Notes under the pieces: generated by a model
Databases searched by the model: none
What the model was told of the DNA's origin: nothing
What the model saw: the letters and a program-made list of their open reading frames with translations, nothing else
NCBI RefSeq assembly: GCF_905475395.1
Contig: NC_058342.1
Location: forward strand, 33,376,140 to 33,440,139
DNA: 64,000 nt
Direction of reading: 5' to 3'
From: Chrysoperla carnea
Taxonomy: Eukaryota; Arthropoda; Insecta; Neuroptera; Chrysopidae
Shown: positions 1 to 10,545 of the stretch, piece after piece
Layout: each line of letters begins with the position of its first letter
How positions within the stretch are numbered: position 1 is the first letter of the stretch
Translations under genes and position numbers: made by a program

Positions 1-257
1 TTTAGATGTTCTCTTGTTTTGTTTTGTTTGGTTTTTTTTTGTGTAAAATATTGTAGATACAATTATAAATATGAGTTTTTTTTAAATGTTTAGAATTGTA
101 CGCATGCGTATATGAAAATGAACATCACATAATAGATTGTAGGATAGTGACACATTAGGTTGACCCATTTCATCGTTTCTGCTTCGGATGGTATTGAAAA
201 GTATTTCAGTGTTGACTATATTAATAATTTGTTGGTTTTCTTGGGAATGTGAGGAAT

Positions 258-450
258 GGGGGGTACCGCAAGTGGGATCCCTAGCACCTAGACCAAGAGT
301 CCTCTGTGTCCTTGAAAACGGCCTGCCACCCGAAAACGAGAAGTCTTCGGGTAGAAGGCGCTATTAAAATCCAATGAAGCTAAAGGATTCTGTCGAGCCC
401 AGACGCCACACAGGAAGCCTACCTCAATTGAGTCTTTTTCAAGGCTCTAC
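258..450 (-). mobile_element. 3'-end scrap of a non-LTR retrotransposon
   Basis: This is less AT-rich than its surroundings. It matches, base for base over many short blocks, the better-preserved copies at 11936-12235 and 25560-25915. Shared blocks include 'ctagaccaag', the run around 'gagaagtct..gggta' and 'tctgtcgag'. The retrotransposon sense strand is minus, so the 3' end lies at about 258. No frame survives intact. The assignment rests on the sister copies, where a LINE C-terminal motif can still be read. Confidence 0.4.
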
Positions 451-1149
451 AACTTTTTCATTTGACAGAAACTTTGTTTTTCCCTGTTTGAAAGAATTTT
501 CTAAAATGCTAAAAATTCTCATGTTCAGAAAATCAGATCACAATCGACATGGAAATTTCTAGTCAAGAAATTTTAACGTTGGTTAGGGAAAATCGAATCT
601 TTAGAATTCCGAAAACTTGATTTTTCATCGATATCTCGAAATTTAGGTGTTTTGTATTTATTTTAACCACAAATTTACCGTTTTCGGGTTCGATAATCCT
701 AATGTTTTTTTATCAGGATACCACAAATTTCCACGCTCTTAATTCACTCATTCTAGTAAAAATTGATAAACTTTTCACTTCTCTTCGAAACAGAATCGAG
801 AAAATGGGGCACCTTGACCAGTTACCTGATCTTACGGTCCGTAAACAATTAGATTACCAATTTAAATGTTTTTAGGTGTACTTAATTTATAACAATTTTC
901 TCGAAATAGGTTGTACTGTACAGTGAAATATTTACTATAATAAACGTGCGTAGCCTCTTTTTGTTTTTTGGTGTCTTTAAACATTTAAAAAAAATTTCGC
1001 CAGACAGGACCAGAATTTAAGATTGATTTTTTTTCGTTACAGTAAAGAATAAAATTTTCCATCTTCCCCAAAATTTATGAAATATGAGATGCGTACCAAA
1101 ACTCAGAATTTATAGTTTTGCGTTTCGTTGACGTCACAGGTCTCAACAA

Positions 1150-1690
1150 ATCGCCTAAAATCGAACCAAGATATCGTTTTTCTCAGAAACTATTCGCCCA
1201 ATCGTTAAATGTACTCGATTTTCGAATTTTTTTGGTCCAATTTATCTTATAAATCGAATTTCACTAATTTTTTCCAAGAGTTTACCCCTTAAGAAAATTA
1301 AGAAAAATTTATTGTATCCAATTTCGATCAAACTTAGTACATCAGGTAATTTTGACCCAAAAAATGGGGTTAATTTAACGATTGGGTAAGTAGTTTTCGA
1401 GAAAATAATCGCCAAATCGTCCAATGAACACGATTTTTGAATTTTTTCGATCAAATTTATCTTATAAACTGAATTTTATCAAATTTCGAAACAAAAAAAT
1501 TTTCACAATTCGATTTTTTTCCGAAGGGGCTAGAAAAATCAAAAAAATTGTTTGTTGTCCAGTATATAAGGTCATTTTGAACCACAAATTTCAAGAATCG
1601 AATTCATTTGGCGATTGGACCCATAGTTTCCAAGATATCGTTTTAAATTCCATACGGAGAGCATTGGATCGATTTCAGGCAAAGCAAGGA
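1150..1690. repeat. degenerate local duplication, about 217-bp offset
   Basis: Two diverged copies of one segment lie about 217 bp apart ('cgattttcgaatttttttgg' near 1214 and 'cgatttttgaattttttcga' near 1431), each followed by 'atttatcttataaa'. Related sequence recurs at 45060-45255, and a piece near 1605-1680 resembles 25955-26030. No coding content is seen. Confidence 0.4.
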
Positions 1691-2067
1691 TAAGAAAATT
1701 TCGATTTTTCGAAGTGAACGAATTCTTTGTGGGTTTTTTATCATGAGGAAATGTGCGATTTTCATTCAAAATTTAGTTTTTACGAATCGACATTGTAAAA
1801 TTGATACGCCATATTTCATATTAATAAAAATATTTTTAAAAAAAATCGATCTTAAATTCATTTATTATAAACAATTAATAATTATAAATAAAATAAAAAT
1901 ATTGGGCTGTATATTTGTTAAACTCCTTATGTGCCTTTGTGAGTGGAATTTTTAGAAATATTAAAAACTAAACAAAAATATTGTATTTGATAAATAATAA
2001 AGAAAAAAAACAAACTTAACGAAAAACGAAAAAAAAAATTGAAAAAAAAAAATTAAAAAAAAATATA

Positions 2068-2747
2068 TATTGTCAAAACCGGTTATAATGACATCTAACG
2101 GGTCGTAACTGTTATATCCGATAGTTGTTATAAGCGATATAAAGAGTGGGTCATTTTAATCTATAATGGCTAATAGTTATATTTTTCCTGAAAACCCGGG
2201 TAAAACGACATTTTCTAAAAATGAAATCTCGGAAATGGCTCCAACGATTTTCATGAAAATCGCAATACAGGGGGTTTTTGGGGCTAAAAATCGATTTGGT
2301 TAGGTTTCATTTTTAGAAATTGTCTTTTTATTCGTGTTTTCAGGAAGAATTGAAACAAATTGCAACCTCTCCTGACATCTGTTGGTGTTTATCGTAGTTA
2401 ACGAAAAAACCGGGACATTCAAATTGGTATTTTTGTGGAGACATTTTAATCGGTTCTTTAGTGATAAAATTTGTATCTTTTTAACCATAAAAATACCGGG
2501 GTTATCCAGGTACTAACACTTTAAATTAGAAAGTTGAACCTCATAAAAATCGTAAATTTTTCAGTTAAACCATTTTTTCGAAAATCGTTAGCTTTCGGAA
2601 GAAATGCGACCTAAAAATATGTCATCTCATTTAAGCCAAAAGTTGTTAAAGACAATTGAGAGATTTTTTTTATCACTATTCAGTCAAGACCTTGCGTAAT
2701 TCGTCATTATAAACGATGTCATTATAACCGATTTTGATGGTATATTT
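2068..2747. mobile_element. non-autonomous element with terminal inverted repeats
   Basis: The left end contains 'ggttataatgacatc' (2081-2095). The right end contains its inverse, 'gatgtcattataacc' (2715-2729). The pairing extends outward through 'tcaaaa'/'ttttga', giving TIRs of roughly 25-30 bp around about 680 bp. A second, inner palindrome pairs about 2187-2230 with 2297-2342 (around 'ctaaaaatgaaa'). There is no transposase frame. A partial relative lies at 55780-55935. Confidence 0.55.
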
Positions 2748-4001
2748 AAAAAAAAAAAAAATGAATAATGCTTTGATAAATTCAATTCAAATCGATGACA
2801 TGGTCAAAAAATAATAATTTAGAGCATTTGTTTTGTTTTGTTTTGTTTTTTTTTTTTTGGGTTTTCACTATCTCCCCCCCGCCCTAGTCTTTAAACGAAA
2901 CTGTAATTTAAGTACGCAATTCAAACAAAAGAAAATGCGCGCATAAAAATACTCAATAAATTCCCAGTGATTTGTAGGCGAATGACAAATTTATAATATT
3001 TTCGAGATACCATCGAAAAGTTCTTGTACCATATGGTTGAAAATACTCCACCCTTTATGATGCGCGCGCATTGGTTGACACGAAAACTGCATGTTGAAAT
3101 TAGTTGCAATTTTTTAACACCATGAAGTTAATTTATAAACGAAATGTCACTCACAATAGACAAAGATAAATAGAAGATAGATTAAATGTCATCTATGAAC
3201 ACAATACATAGATTTGTTTACATTATTTATAAATTATTATATTTGTTATTACCGAAGAAATGTAACTTCTCACGCACGTTCAGAAGTACCAATAAATGGT
3301 CTTGAATTTCTAATTTTCACGACAACACTTCGAGTCTAAGAGTAAATTGAAGTAGCGCTTCTTTCAGTTTAATTCTTCGCCCTGGTACAGTCGAAAAAAA
3401 GACCAAGGGTAACACAGGTACATGTCTGTAAAAATTCTCTACTTTTAAATAAATTTAGGAGACCGGATTTTTCAAAAAAGAAATTGATTACCACCAGAAA
3501 TTTCGATTGTGTTCGAAAATATTAAAAATTTGTCAAATATAACATGATACCAGTGAAACGATTTTCTTTTGTGGAAATCGCATTTGAATTTTCTTTTTTG
3601 TTTGAATTAAAACCTCCCATGTGCCGGATAAACTGTGAAACGTTTCAAATAATATTTTTTTTATTTATTTATATACAAATCGAATACAAACAGTGATTTT
3701 TTTTTTTAAACAAAAAAGAGCCACCATTTCCTCAATTTTCTCCTCATTACCAAAAAAAATAAAATAATGAAAAGTTTCAATTTCTTTGGGGAGAATTTTT
3801 TTTAAAATTAATTTTGAGAGAAGTAATTAACTTTTAAAAAATGCTGGGACATTTAAACATTTATTTATTTCCAAAAAAGTGTTTGTATTCAAAAAAATTT
3901 CCCCGAGAAATCCCTCAGGGTAAAAGCTCGATCAGAAAACAGAAAGCGATTTATAAAATTATCAAAAAATGTAATATTACCTGAAATTCGTCCACGTTTT
4001 C
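2748..4001. other. AT-rich non-coding stretch
   Basis: Nothing recognisable apart from poly-T/poly-G runs near 2835-2885 and poly-A/poly-T runs. No frame looks coding. Confidence 0.5.
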
Positions 4002-4354
4002 GCCAACGTTTCCTCAACTTTACTGACTTCCTCAAGGCTCCACGTGAAGAATCACAGAGGCCACCCACACCATTATTTGTTAATCTTTATTTATTCAATT
4101 ACATTTTTGATGTGGGTGGAGTCGGTTACTTCGTTCTTATCCAAGCGACGACAATGTGATCAATTCTGCACTCCCATTAATTGTAAATTATAAATTGTTC
4201 ACACTGCCGCTGCCTGGATTCGAACCCGCAACCTTAGTCTAAATACTCCTATGTTCTAAGACGACGCCTTAGACCGCTCGGCCATTTAGACTCTGATGTT
4301 TTATATATATTAGACGATCCGTGAGGAAGTCAGAAAAGTTGACGAAACGTTGGC
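4002..4354. repeat. palindromic element split by a SINE
   Basis: A 33-nt arm at 4002-4034 is the inverse of 4322-4354, with only about two mismatches (starts 'gccaacgtttcctcaac'; inverse ends 'gaaacgttggc'). Almost all of the roughly 290-bp loop is a SINE. The arms are far better matched than the surrounding DNA, so this was probably a short hairpin element before the SINE inserted. Confidence 0.6.
4052..4296 (-). mobile_element. tRNA-headed SINE, copy 1
   Basis: Read on the minus strand, the copy begins with a tRNA-like head. An A box reads 'tggccgagcggtctaaggcg' and a B box 'gggttcgaatcc', followed by 'aggcagcggcagtgtgaaca'. The body ends at 'gtgggtggcctctgtg' and lacks the 'ggaggttaaac' plus ATT-repeat tail of fuller copies. 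The head resembles a class-II (Leu/Ser-type) tRNA, but its anticodon arm is degenerate, so it is not a working tRNA. Confidence 0.75.
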
Positions 4355-5494
4355 AAAAAAAACTTTACATAAGATTTTTCTCATTAAACTACACAAATAT
4401 TATCTGAAATTTTAAAACTTTGCCTAAATTAATTTGCTTGTTATAAATACGCATTTCGATCTACATGGAAGCCAGCAATCTTGTGTTTGAATTAGTCTCT
4501 ATTGATACTTCCGCAACAAATTTTATTAGACTATCGATTTTTTCCTGTTCGGTCGAGTCTTATGGTAGAGGGGATTTATTGGGGGATGAACGGGTGGCTT
4601 AAAAGAATTTAGTCTAATTTTATTATAATACATAAAAATACTTTTATACATAATATGTTGTACATAGCGCGAAGAAGCTAAGAAGTTAGAAACAAGGAGC
4701 AAGGTTTATGTTTATTTTATAAGAATTTAATGTTTTTTTTTGTTTTTTTTGAAAATCATTTTTATAGAATTTTCATTTTGGTTCATGGTCTTTTTTTATT
4801 TAATTTAATTTTCTCATTTTTAAAATAATTATCGAAAAAGCACACATAATAATTTATATTTTGAATTAGGGCTTTAACACACACACACACACACCCCCAC
4901 ACACACAAATTGTATCATATAAATAATCCTCATCCCCTTCCTCTCAAGTTTTCCCGGCATTTGGGTCGATTTCTCCCCCCACCCAAAATAAAAAACGTCC
5001 ATACTTAATAATGACAAATTATGTATAAAATAGTTGCCAATTTTTTGTTTACTCCCCCTAGTTCCCCCCTCACCATTTCGCGTTTTGATCCTGATCCATG
5101 TTGACCGTAATTTTATTTCTTTTGTATATTTGCATTATATAATTTGATTTCACACAACATCCCCCCCTCCTCTCTCAACTCCTTGGAGAAAAGTAAAGAA
5201 AAAAAAATTTTTCAATTTGTAATTGTTTAGGTCTGAGAAAAATTATACATAAATGAAAAAAAAAAAAAAAAGGAAAAGTAACTCGTAAAAAAAGTTATTT
5301 ATCATACAGCAAACTTTATTTTAAACGTATTTAATTTTTTAAAAGAAAATTTTCTTGTAAAATTTAATAAAAATAAATAAATTATTAGAATTAATAAAAT
5401 AATATAAAAAAAATTATTTCTGTTGTTTTCATTTTTCGGCCTAGTTTTTATGACCCGACTGCGCACGACGCAAAGGAGTGGTATGCCCGTGAGA
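4355..5494. other. AT-rich non-coding stretch with simple sequence
   Basis: There is no gene. It contains a CA microsatellite (4877-4908), C-rich runs near 4975 and 5160, and a 16-base A run near 5256. A long 3'UTR reaching in from the left is possible but unproven. Confidence 0.5.
4877..4908. repeat. (CA)n microsatellite
   Basis: About 16 CA dinucleotides interrupted by one run of five C. Confidence 0.85.
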
Positions 5495-5940
5495 GTAAAA
5501 CCTACAGTATTGTAAAAAAAATAGATGCTATATAGTTAAGTAATGAGTTATTTTTGGCTTTACAATATCACGCAACTACAAAAATATATAACATTGTGTG
5601 CAAGTGATGCTTATAAATTTGATAATATAGATATCTCTCTTCAATCATCAATAAACTAACTATAGTCGTCTCTGTTCATAAAAAAATTGGATCTTGGATG
5701 AACTCATAATTAAATTAAAATTTTGTTTTGATATCACCAACAATCTTTTAATTTTGATGGTATTCTTATAAACTACAAGATTGTCTAAATATTTTAGATA
5801 GTTTTTTATCACGCTCTCTAGATTTTTTGATATAGAAATATCCAATTGAAAAGGATAACCTATATGATTAATCATTTTTTCAGCCAACTTTGAACGATAA
5901 AAAAATTAATAAAAAGCCCGATGACCTAGAAATTTGTTGT
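5495..5940 (-). repeat. dispersed repeat family C, copy 1
   Basis: This is an inverted copy of the sequence at 39975-40540, 54600-55195 and 58020-58560. On the minus strand it holds an open frame of about 70 codons (an ATG at 5875-5873, stop near 5660). That frame is also open at 54761-54991 but broken in the other two copies. The predicted peptide matches no family I recognise. No inverted termini or duplications were found. Confidence 0.6.
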
Positions 5941-6029
5941 GAATGAATTCCTTAATGAAATTCACTTTTATTTTTATCAAAGAACCTGAAAATAAAATAA
6001 TATACAGGGTAAAAATCTCCATCTATTCC

Positions 6030-6300
6030 AGAAATAATTTTTTTTTTTAAATCAGTTTATTGCCAGCTTTTCTGATATACTCAATGAATTATGACTATTT
6101 TACACTTAAAAAAATTGAAAACTGTGCATATATTTTAACTGTGTAAAACAATCCCTTCGAGCGTTATGGAAGAGGGGTAAGTGATATCAAGAGAGATGGA
6201 GGCTATAAAGCGATGGTTTCAACTTCTTTAAGTCCAATGAATCGGGCGGGTATCAAGCTAGTAGGTTCCATAAATGAGACTCAATTAAATTATTATTAAC
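6030..6300 (+). repeat. dispersed repeat family G
   Basis: Shares long blocks with 43000-43190: 'aattatgacta', 'aaaattgaaaactgtgc', 'aaaacaatcccttc' and 'gctataaagcgatggttt'. The tail 'cataaatgagactcaa' recurs at about 10728. It is an unclassified transposon relic. Confidence 0.5.
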
Positions 6301-6304
6301 TAGC

Positions 6305-6430
6305 TCGACCCGTAAGTCATAAATGCAATCCATACAATTATATATGCATCCATACAATTCTATAATTAAAGTAGTGTATTGTTACCATGGAGACGCCTTC
6401 AAAAAAAACTCACGCACGGTGCGAATACCT
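6305..6430 (+). repeat. fragment of dispersed repeat family F
   Basis: Contains the family F end: two copies of 'ccatacaatt' around 'tatatatgcat', then 'gttaccatgg' and 'ctcacgcac'. Longer copies lie at 49213-49597 and 56538-56925. Confidence 0.55.
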
Positions 6431-6442
6431 TGCATATTACAT

Positions 6443-6913
6443 ACTAGCTGTGAACTACCCGCTTTGCTGGGCAACATCCCCACTTGCACTCCTCCCTCCA
6501 CATTTCCTTTCGTTGGATAACAGTTTTGTAATGTACACGTCATGCTCTTTTATTTGATACCCCACTTAGGTATATTTGTAAATATTCGATAATTCCTTCC
6601 CACTTTCTCGCTACACCTTTCTACCCTTCGAAGGTTAAAAGTAGATAAAAACAATAGATCTTTTAAGCTGGTTGTATATCTTGTCAATATTTGAGCTTAA
6701 TCGATGCACAACTTTTTTATCTTTTGAAGCATATCCCTTTCAACCCCTATTTCAACCCCTTACTCTACTATAATATGGATGTATTATACATAAAAACCTT
6801 CCTCTTGAAACGCATCAAAATCCGTTGCGTAGTTTCAAAGATTTAAGCGTACATAGGGACATAGGGACATAGGGACAGAAAAAGCGACTTTGTTTTATAA
6901 TATGTAGTGATGG
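6443..6913 (+). repeat. LINE/SINE-like dispersed element (ACTAGCTG type)
   Basis: Begins 'actagctgtgaactacccgc' and ends with 'catcaaaatccgttgcgtag', then three near-perfect 'acatagggac' units (6851-6876), then 'gcgactttgttttataatat'. This layout is familiar from insect genomes: a start of the type ACTAGCTG-ACCCGC, an end with a short tandem of dinucleotide-rich sequence, and 'gcgactttgtttta'. It is commonly LINE-derived. No coding frame remains, and the precise clade is not assigned. Confidence 0.45.
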
Positions 6914-6992
6914 TATAATAAGAAAGATAAGGATAGGAAATAAAAAAGATAAGATTCAGTTCAAAATTATTTATTAATTTGTTTTTAAACAT

Positions 6993-9173
6993 TTATGCCG
7001 AATTGAAATGAACGCGTTTATTATGCCGAACTAAAGAAAATCGTCTAGTAAATTTGCTATCACAAATATTACATAAATACGGTTTTTCTTCCCGATGAGT
7101 CCGTTCATGTCTACAAAAATTCCTTTTATCCCTAAATTTTTTACTACACAAATTACAAGCAAAAGGTTTTTCACCGGTGTGAATACGTTTATGTGCAATT
7201 AAATAAAATTTTAGTCGAAATGTTTTATTACAAATTTCACAGGAAAATGGTTTTATTCCTGTGTGAATACGTTTATGTGCAACTAAAGAGCAGTGAGTAA
7301 ATTTTTTGTTACAGGTATCACATGGAATTAATTTCTGTTCATTATGGTGTTGTTTATGTCGAAATAAATCACAACTTTGAGTGAATGTTTTATCACAACT
7401 ATCACATGAAAATGGCTTGACTCTACTATGAATTTTTTTATGCCGAACTAAACTATCTCTTCGACTGAATGCTTTACTACAGCTATCACATGAAAATGAT
7501 TTGGTATCACTATGAACTATTTTATGTCGAAGTAACTTATAACGATTAAGGAAGATTTTTTTACAAATTTCACATGAAAACGGGTTTACGTTTTCATCTT
7601 GCTGTACTAAATCACTTTCAATCATTATTTCGTCTTTAATCATTACCTCAGTATGCAATTCTTTTTCAAGTTTCAGATTTTCATAATTAATTGTATTCAA
7701 ATCATTTTCATCACTACAATTTTCTTCTGGTGTTTCATTTTCAATTCGTTCAACTTTCATTACAGCATTTTCATCTAAATTTTCACATTTAATCATCAGT
7801 TCACTCTGTAATTGTATCTCAATCGTAAGATTTTCATAATTAATTGTATTCAAATCATTTTCATCACTACACTTTTCTTCTGGTGTTTCATTTTCACTTT
7901 GTTCAACTTTCATTACAGCATTTTCATTAAAAGTTTCACTTTTAATCATCAGTTCACTTTGTAATTGTTTTTCAATTGTAAGATTTTCATAATTAATTGT
8001 ATTAAAATCATTTTCCTCACTACAATTTTCTTCTGGTGTATCATTTTCACTTCGTTCAACTTTCACTACAGCATTTTCATCTAAAGTTTCACTTTTAATC
8101 ATCAGTTCACTATGTGATTGTTTTTCAAGTTTCAGATTTTCATAATTAATTGTATTCAAATCATTTTCATCACTACAATTTTCTTCTGATGTTTCATTTT
8201 CACTTTGTTCAACTTTCATTACAACATTTTCATTAAAAGTTTCACTTTTAATAATCAGTTCACTATGTGATTGTTTTTCAAGTTTCAGATTTTCATAATT
8301 AATTGTATTCAAATCATTTTCATCACTACACTTTTCTTCTGGTGTTTCATTTTCACTTTGTTCAACTTTCATTACAACATTTTCATTAAAAGTTTCACTT
8401 TTAATCATCAGTTCACTTTGTAATTGTTTTTCAATTGTAAGATTTTCATAATTAATTGTATTAAAATCATTTTCCTCACTACAATTTTCTTCTGGTGTAT
8501 CATTTTCACTTCGTTCAACTTTCACTACAGCATTTTCATCTAAAGTTTCACTTTTAATCATCAGTTCACTATGTGATTGTTTTTCAAGTTTCAGATTTTC
8601 ATAATTAATTGTATTCAAATCATTTTCATCACTACACTTTTCTTCTGGTGTTTCATTTTCACTTTGTTCAACTTTCATTACAACATTTTCATTAAAAGTT
8701 TCACTTTTAATAATCAGTTCACTATGTGATTGTTTTTCAAGTTTCAGATTTTCATAATTAATTGTATTCAAATCATTTTCATCACTACAATTTTCTTCTG
8801 ATGTTTCATTTTCAATTCGTTCAACTTTCACTACAACATTTTCATATAAAGTTTCACTTTTAATCATCAGTTCACTTTGTAATTGTTTTTCAATTGTAAG
8901 ATTTTCATAATTAATTGTATTAAAATCATTTTCCTCACTACAATTTTCTTCTGGTGTATCATTTTCACTTCGTTCAACTTTCACTACAGCATTTTCATCT
9001 AAAGTTTCACTTTTAATCATCAGTTCACTTTGTAATTCTTTTTCAAGTGTAATATTTTCCAATCCAATTTTCAGTCTTTTCGGATTTGGGAAAACATTTT
9101 CGTTAATATTTTTTAAATCCATTTTGTTCACTGCACTTATGAACGATGACTTATTAAATGATTGAAATTTCAT
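6993..9173 (-). CDS. C2H2 zinc-finger protein with nine tandem 51-residue repeats
   Basis: Intronless 726-residue frame with a real ATG at 9173. Residues 1-39 form a leader. Residues 40-498 are nine tandem 51-residue units (153 bp each), plus a partial tenth to about 520. Each unit is acidic and carries two to three hydrophobic-Lys-x-Glu motifs (IKSE, VKVE or MKVE, LKLE), the SUMO-attachment consensus. Residues 534-722 hold seven C2H2 fingers. Six have CX2CX12H spacing; the fourth has only 11 residues between its second Cys and first His, and the seventh ends HX4H. TGEKP-type linkers occur before fingers 5 and 6. The family is known for DNA-binding transcriptional regulators in the nucleus; target and role are unknown. 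A poly(A) signal (AATAAA on minus, 6970-6975) lies just past the stop, which suits a very short 3'UTR. There is no KRAB, ZAD or BTB domain. It could be a young, lineage-specific gene. Confidence 0.9.
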   Translation of the reverse strand: MKFQSFNKSSFISAVNKMDLKNINENVFPNPKRLKIGLENITLEKELQSELMIKSETLDENAVVKVERSENDTPEENCSEENDFNTINYENLTIEKQLQSELMIKSETLYENVVVKVERIENETSEENCSDENDLNTINYENLKLEKQSHSELIIKSETFNENVVMKVEQSENETPEEKCSDENDLNTINYENLKLEKQSHSELMIKSETLDENAVVKVERSENDTPEENCSEENDFNTINYENLTIEKQLQSELMIKSETFNENVVMKVEQSENETPEEKCSDENDLNTINYENLKLEKQSHSELIIKSETFNENVVMKVEQSENETSEENCSDENDLNTINYENLKLEKQSHSELMIKSETLDENAVVKVERSENDTPEENCSEENDFNTINYENLTIEKQLQSELMIKSETFNENAVMKVEQSENETPEEKCSDENDLNTINYENLTIEIQLQSELMIKCENLDENAVMKVERIENETPEENCSDENDLNTINYENLKLEKELHTEVMIKDEIMIESDLVQQDENVNPFSCEICKKIFLNRYKLLRHKIVHSDTKSFSCDSCSKAFSRRDSLVRHKKIHSRVKPFSCDSCDKTFTQSCDLFRHKQHHNEQKLIPCDTCNKKFTHCSLVAHKRIHTGIKPFSCEICNKTFRLKFYLIAHKRIHTGEKPFACNLCSKKFRDKRNFCRHERTHREEKPYLCNICDSKFTRRFSLVRHNKRVHFNSA

Positions 9174-10024
9174 ATAAATTATATGTTCGTTGAATTTTGA
9201 AATAAAATTTTAATTGTTAGATTTCAGTTTAAAAATACAAAGCTACCACCAATACGTACAAAAAAAAACCTATCTGAAATTATTTCTTCACTAGATAATA
9301 AATATATTATTAATTACTCTAACAAGTTTTGTTCTGTCCTACAATTATCTTATTCCTTTATCAAATTCCATAATTCAGCCTTCATTTTCAAACTTATTAT
9401 GTCTAGGTTTGATGAAAAATATACTCACGATCTAAAAATGTACCGCTTAGGAAAAAACACACTAGACAAATTAATTTGAACGAAAAAATACAAACATGTT
9501 AGTTTTTACAGATGTTCTCATAATACTTTAGACATAATCGGGTCGTGCTAGTACATGTATGTTATTCGACACGAAAGATTTAGGGTAAACAACTTGATTT
9601 TAAGAAATTTTTGTTTCTTTGATAAATGAAATTAACTTATTGGCTGTACATTTTAAAATTATTCTCGTAATGTACAGAATGTCCGGAAAACACAAAACGT
9701 CATCAAAGTTGTATATTTTAAATTGAACACCAGCTAATAAAAGTTGGCTTCATTAATGTTTACCTCACTTAAACTTCACGGTTTTTGAAATATTCTGGTT
9801 TTTTATTTCTATACATGCTAGAAAGATGGGATTTTCACCAAATATTTCATTACTCACATCGCAACTCCCCGAAAAATCGAAAAACCCTACAAAATTACGT
9901 TTTTCAGTTCTATACATGTTAGAAAGATGCAGTTTTTTGCATTCGACGCCGAATTGCTTGAAATCTACGGGGAAAATCTGAAAATAGTCGGGACCCATTA
10001 AAATCTACATCGGCCCAAATCTTC
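9174..10024. other. intergenic region upstream of the zinc-finger gene
   Basis: Contains the promoter side of the minus-strand zinc-finger gene. No TATA box convinced me. It also holds dispersed repeat K (9320-9515) and a local duplication of 'ctatacatgytagaaagatg' (near 9810 and 9910). Confidence 0.4.
9320..9515 (+). repeat. dispersed repeat family K, copy 1
   Basis: Matches 27815-28045 in the same orientation. Shared blocks include 'ttctgtccta', 'aaaaatatactcac', 'taaaaatgtaccgcttagga' and 'caaacatgttagttttt'. Confidence 0.6.
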
Positions 10025-10545
10025 CCAATAATGGAGAATGAGTGCTGCCATAAGAGAAAGGTTGCAGAGGGGAAACAGGACATACTTTGCAAATTTAAGG
10101 CCCCTGACGAACAAATTAATTTCACGTAAGACAAAACTGGCCATTTATTATACACTGATTCCCTGAAAGTTGGGCCCTGACACAAGAAGACCAGGAGAAA
10201 AAAAGATTATCGAAAGATATGTGGTGCAATCCGAACCAACAGAGAAATCCAGGAGATCCTGAAAGGAGAAGATATTGTGAAGTTCATCAAATCACAGAGG
10301 CTCAGAGGGTCCGAACATGTGCAAAGAATGAAGTAAGGAAGGATGCCCAAAAATATTGCATGTCAAAGTGTACGCCATACGAAGAAGAGGCAGTCCTCGT
10401 CTCACATGGTTGGACGAAGTTATCGACGACCTGAAGGTCATGCGAGTCACTGGATGGGAATCCGCTGTCAAGTACCGAGCAATCTGGAGGAGAGTGAATG
10501 AAGAGGCCAAAGCCCATCCCGGGCTTAGCGCCTATTGGATTGGAT
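10025..10545 (+). mobile_element. 5'-truncated RTE-like LINE, end of the reverse-transcriptase ORF
   Basis: Conceptual translation across frames gives the C-terminal tail typical of arthropod RTE-like LINE polyproteins. Around 10110-10150 a frame reads SRKTKLAIYYT. In 10356-10530 the frame carries RRRGSPRLTWLDEVIDDLKV, then GWESAV and IWRRVNEEAKAHPGL, matching the usual 'GRPRxRWxDxVxxDL ... WRxxxxEAxxHxGL' ending. At least two frameshifts and an internal stop disrupt it, so it is a dead fragment. The reverse-transcriptase core and endonuclease are missing. Confidence 0.75.

Larger units (their letters stand above)
1..2067. other. AT-rich non-coding stretch
   Basis: I see no gene here. The DNA is AT-rich with many short poly-A and poly-T runs. 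It carries a LINE scrap at 258-450 and a locally duplicated repeat at 1150-1690, listed separately. Short open frames in it have no recognisable motif. It could be flank or a long 3'UTR of a gene to the left, but nothing shows that. Confidence 0.5.

Noticed and set aside
4355-5494. Long 3'UTR of a gene to the left
   Set aside because: Simple-sequence content would fit, but no stop codon, exon or poly(A) signal ties it to a gene.
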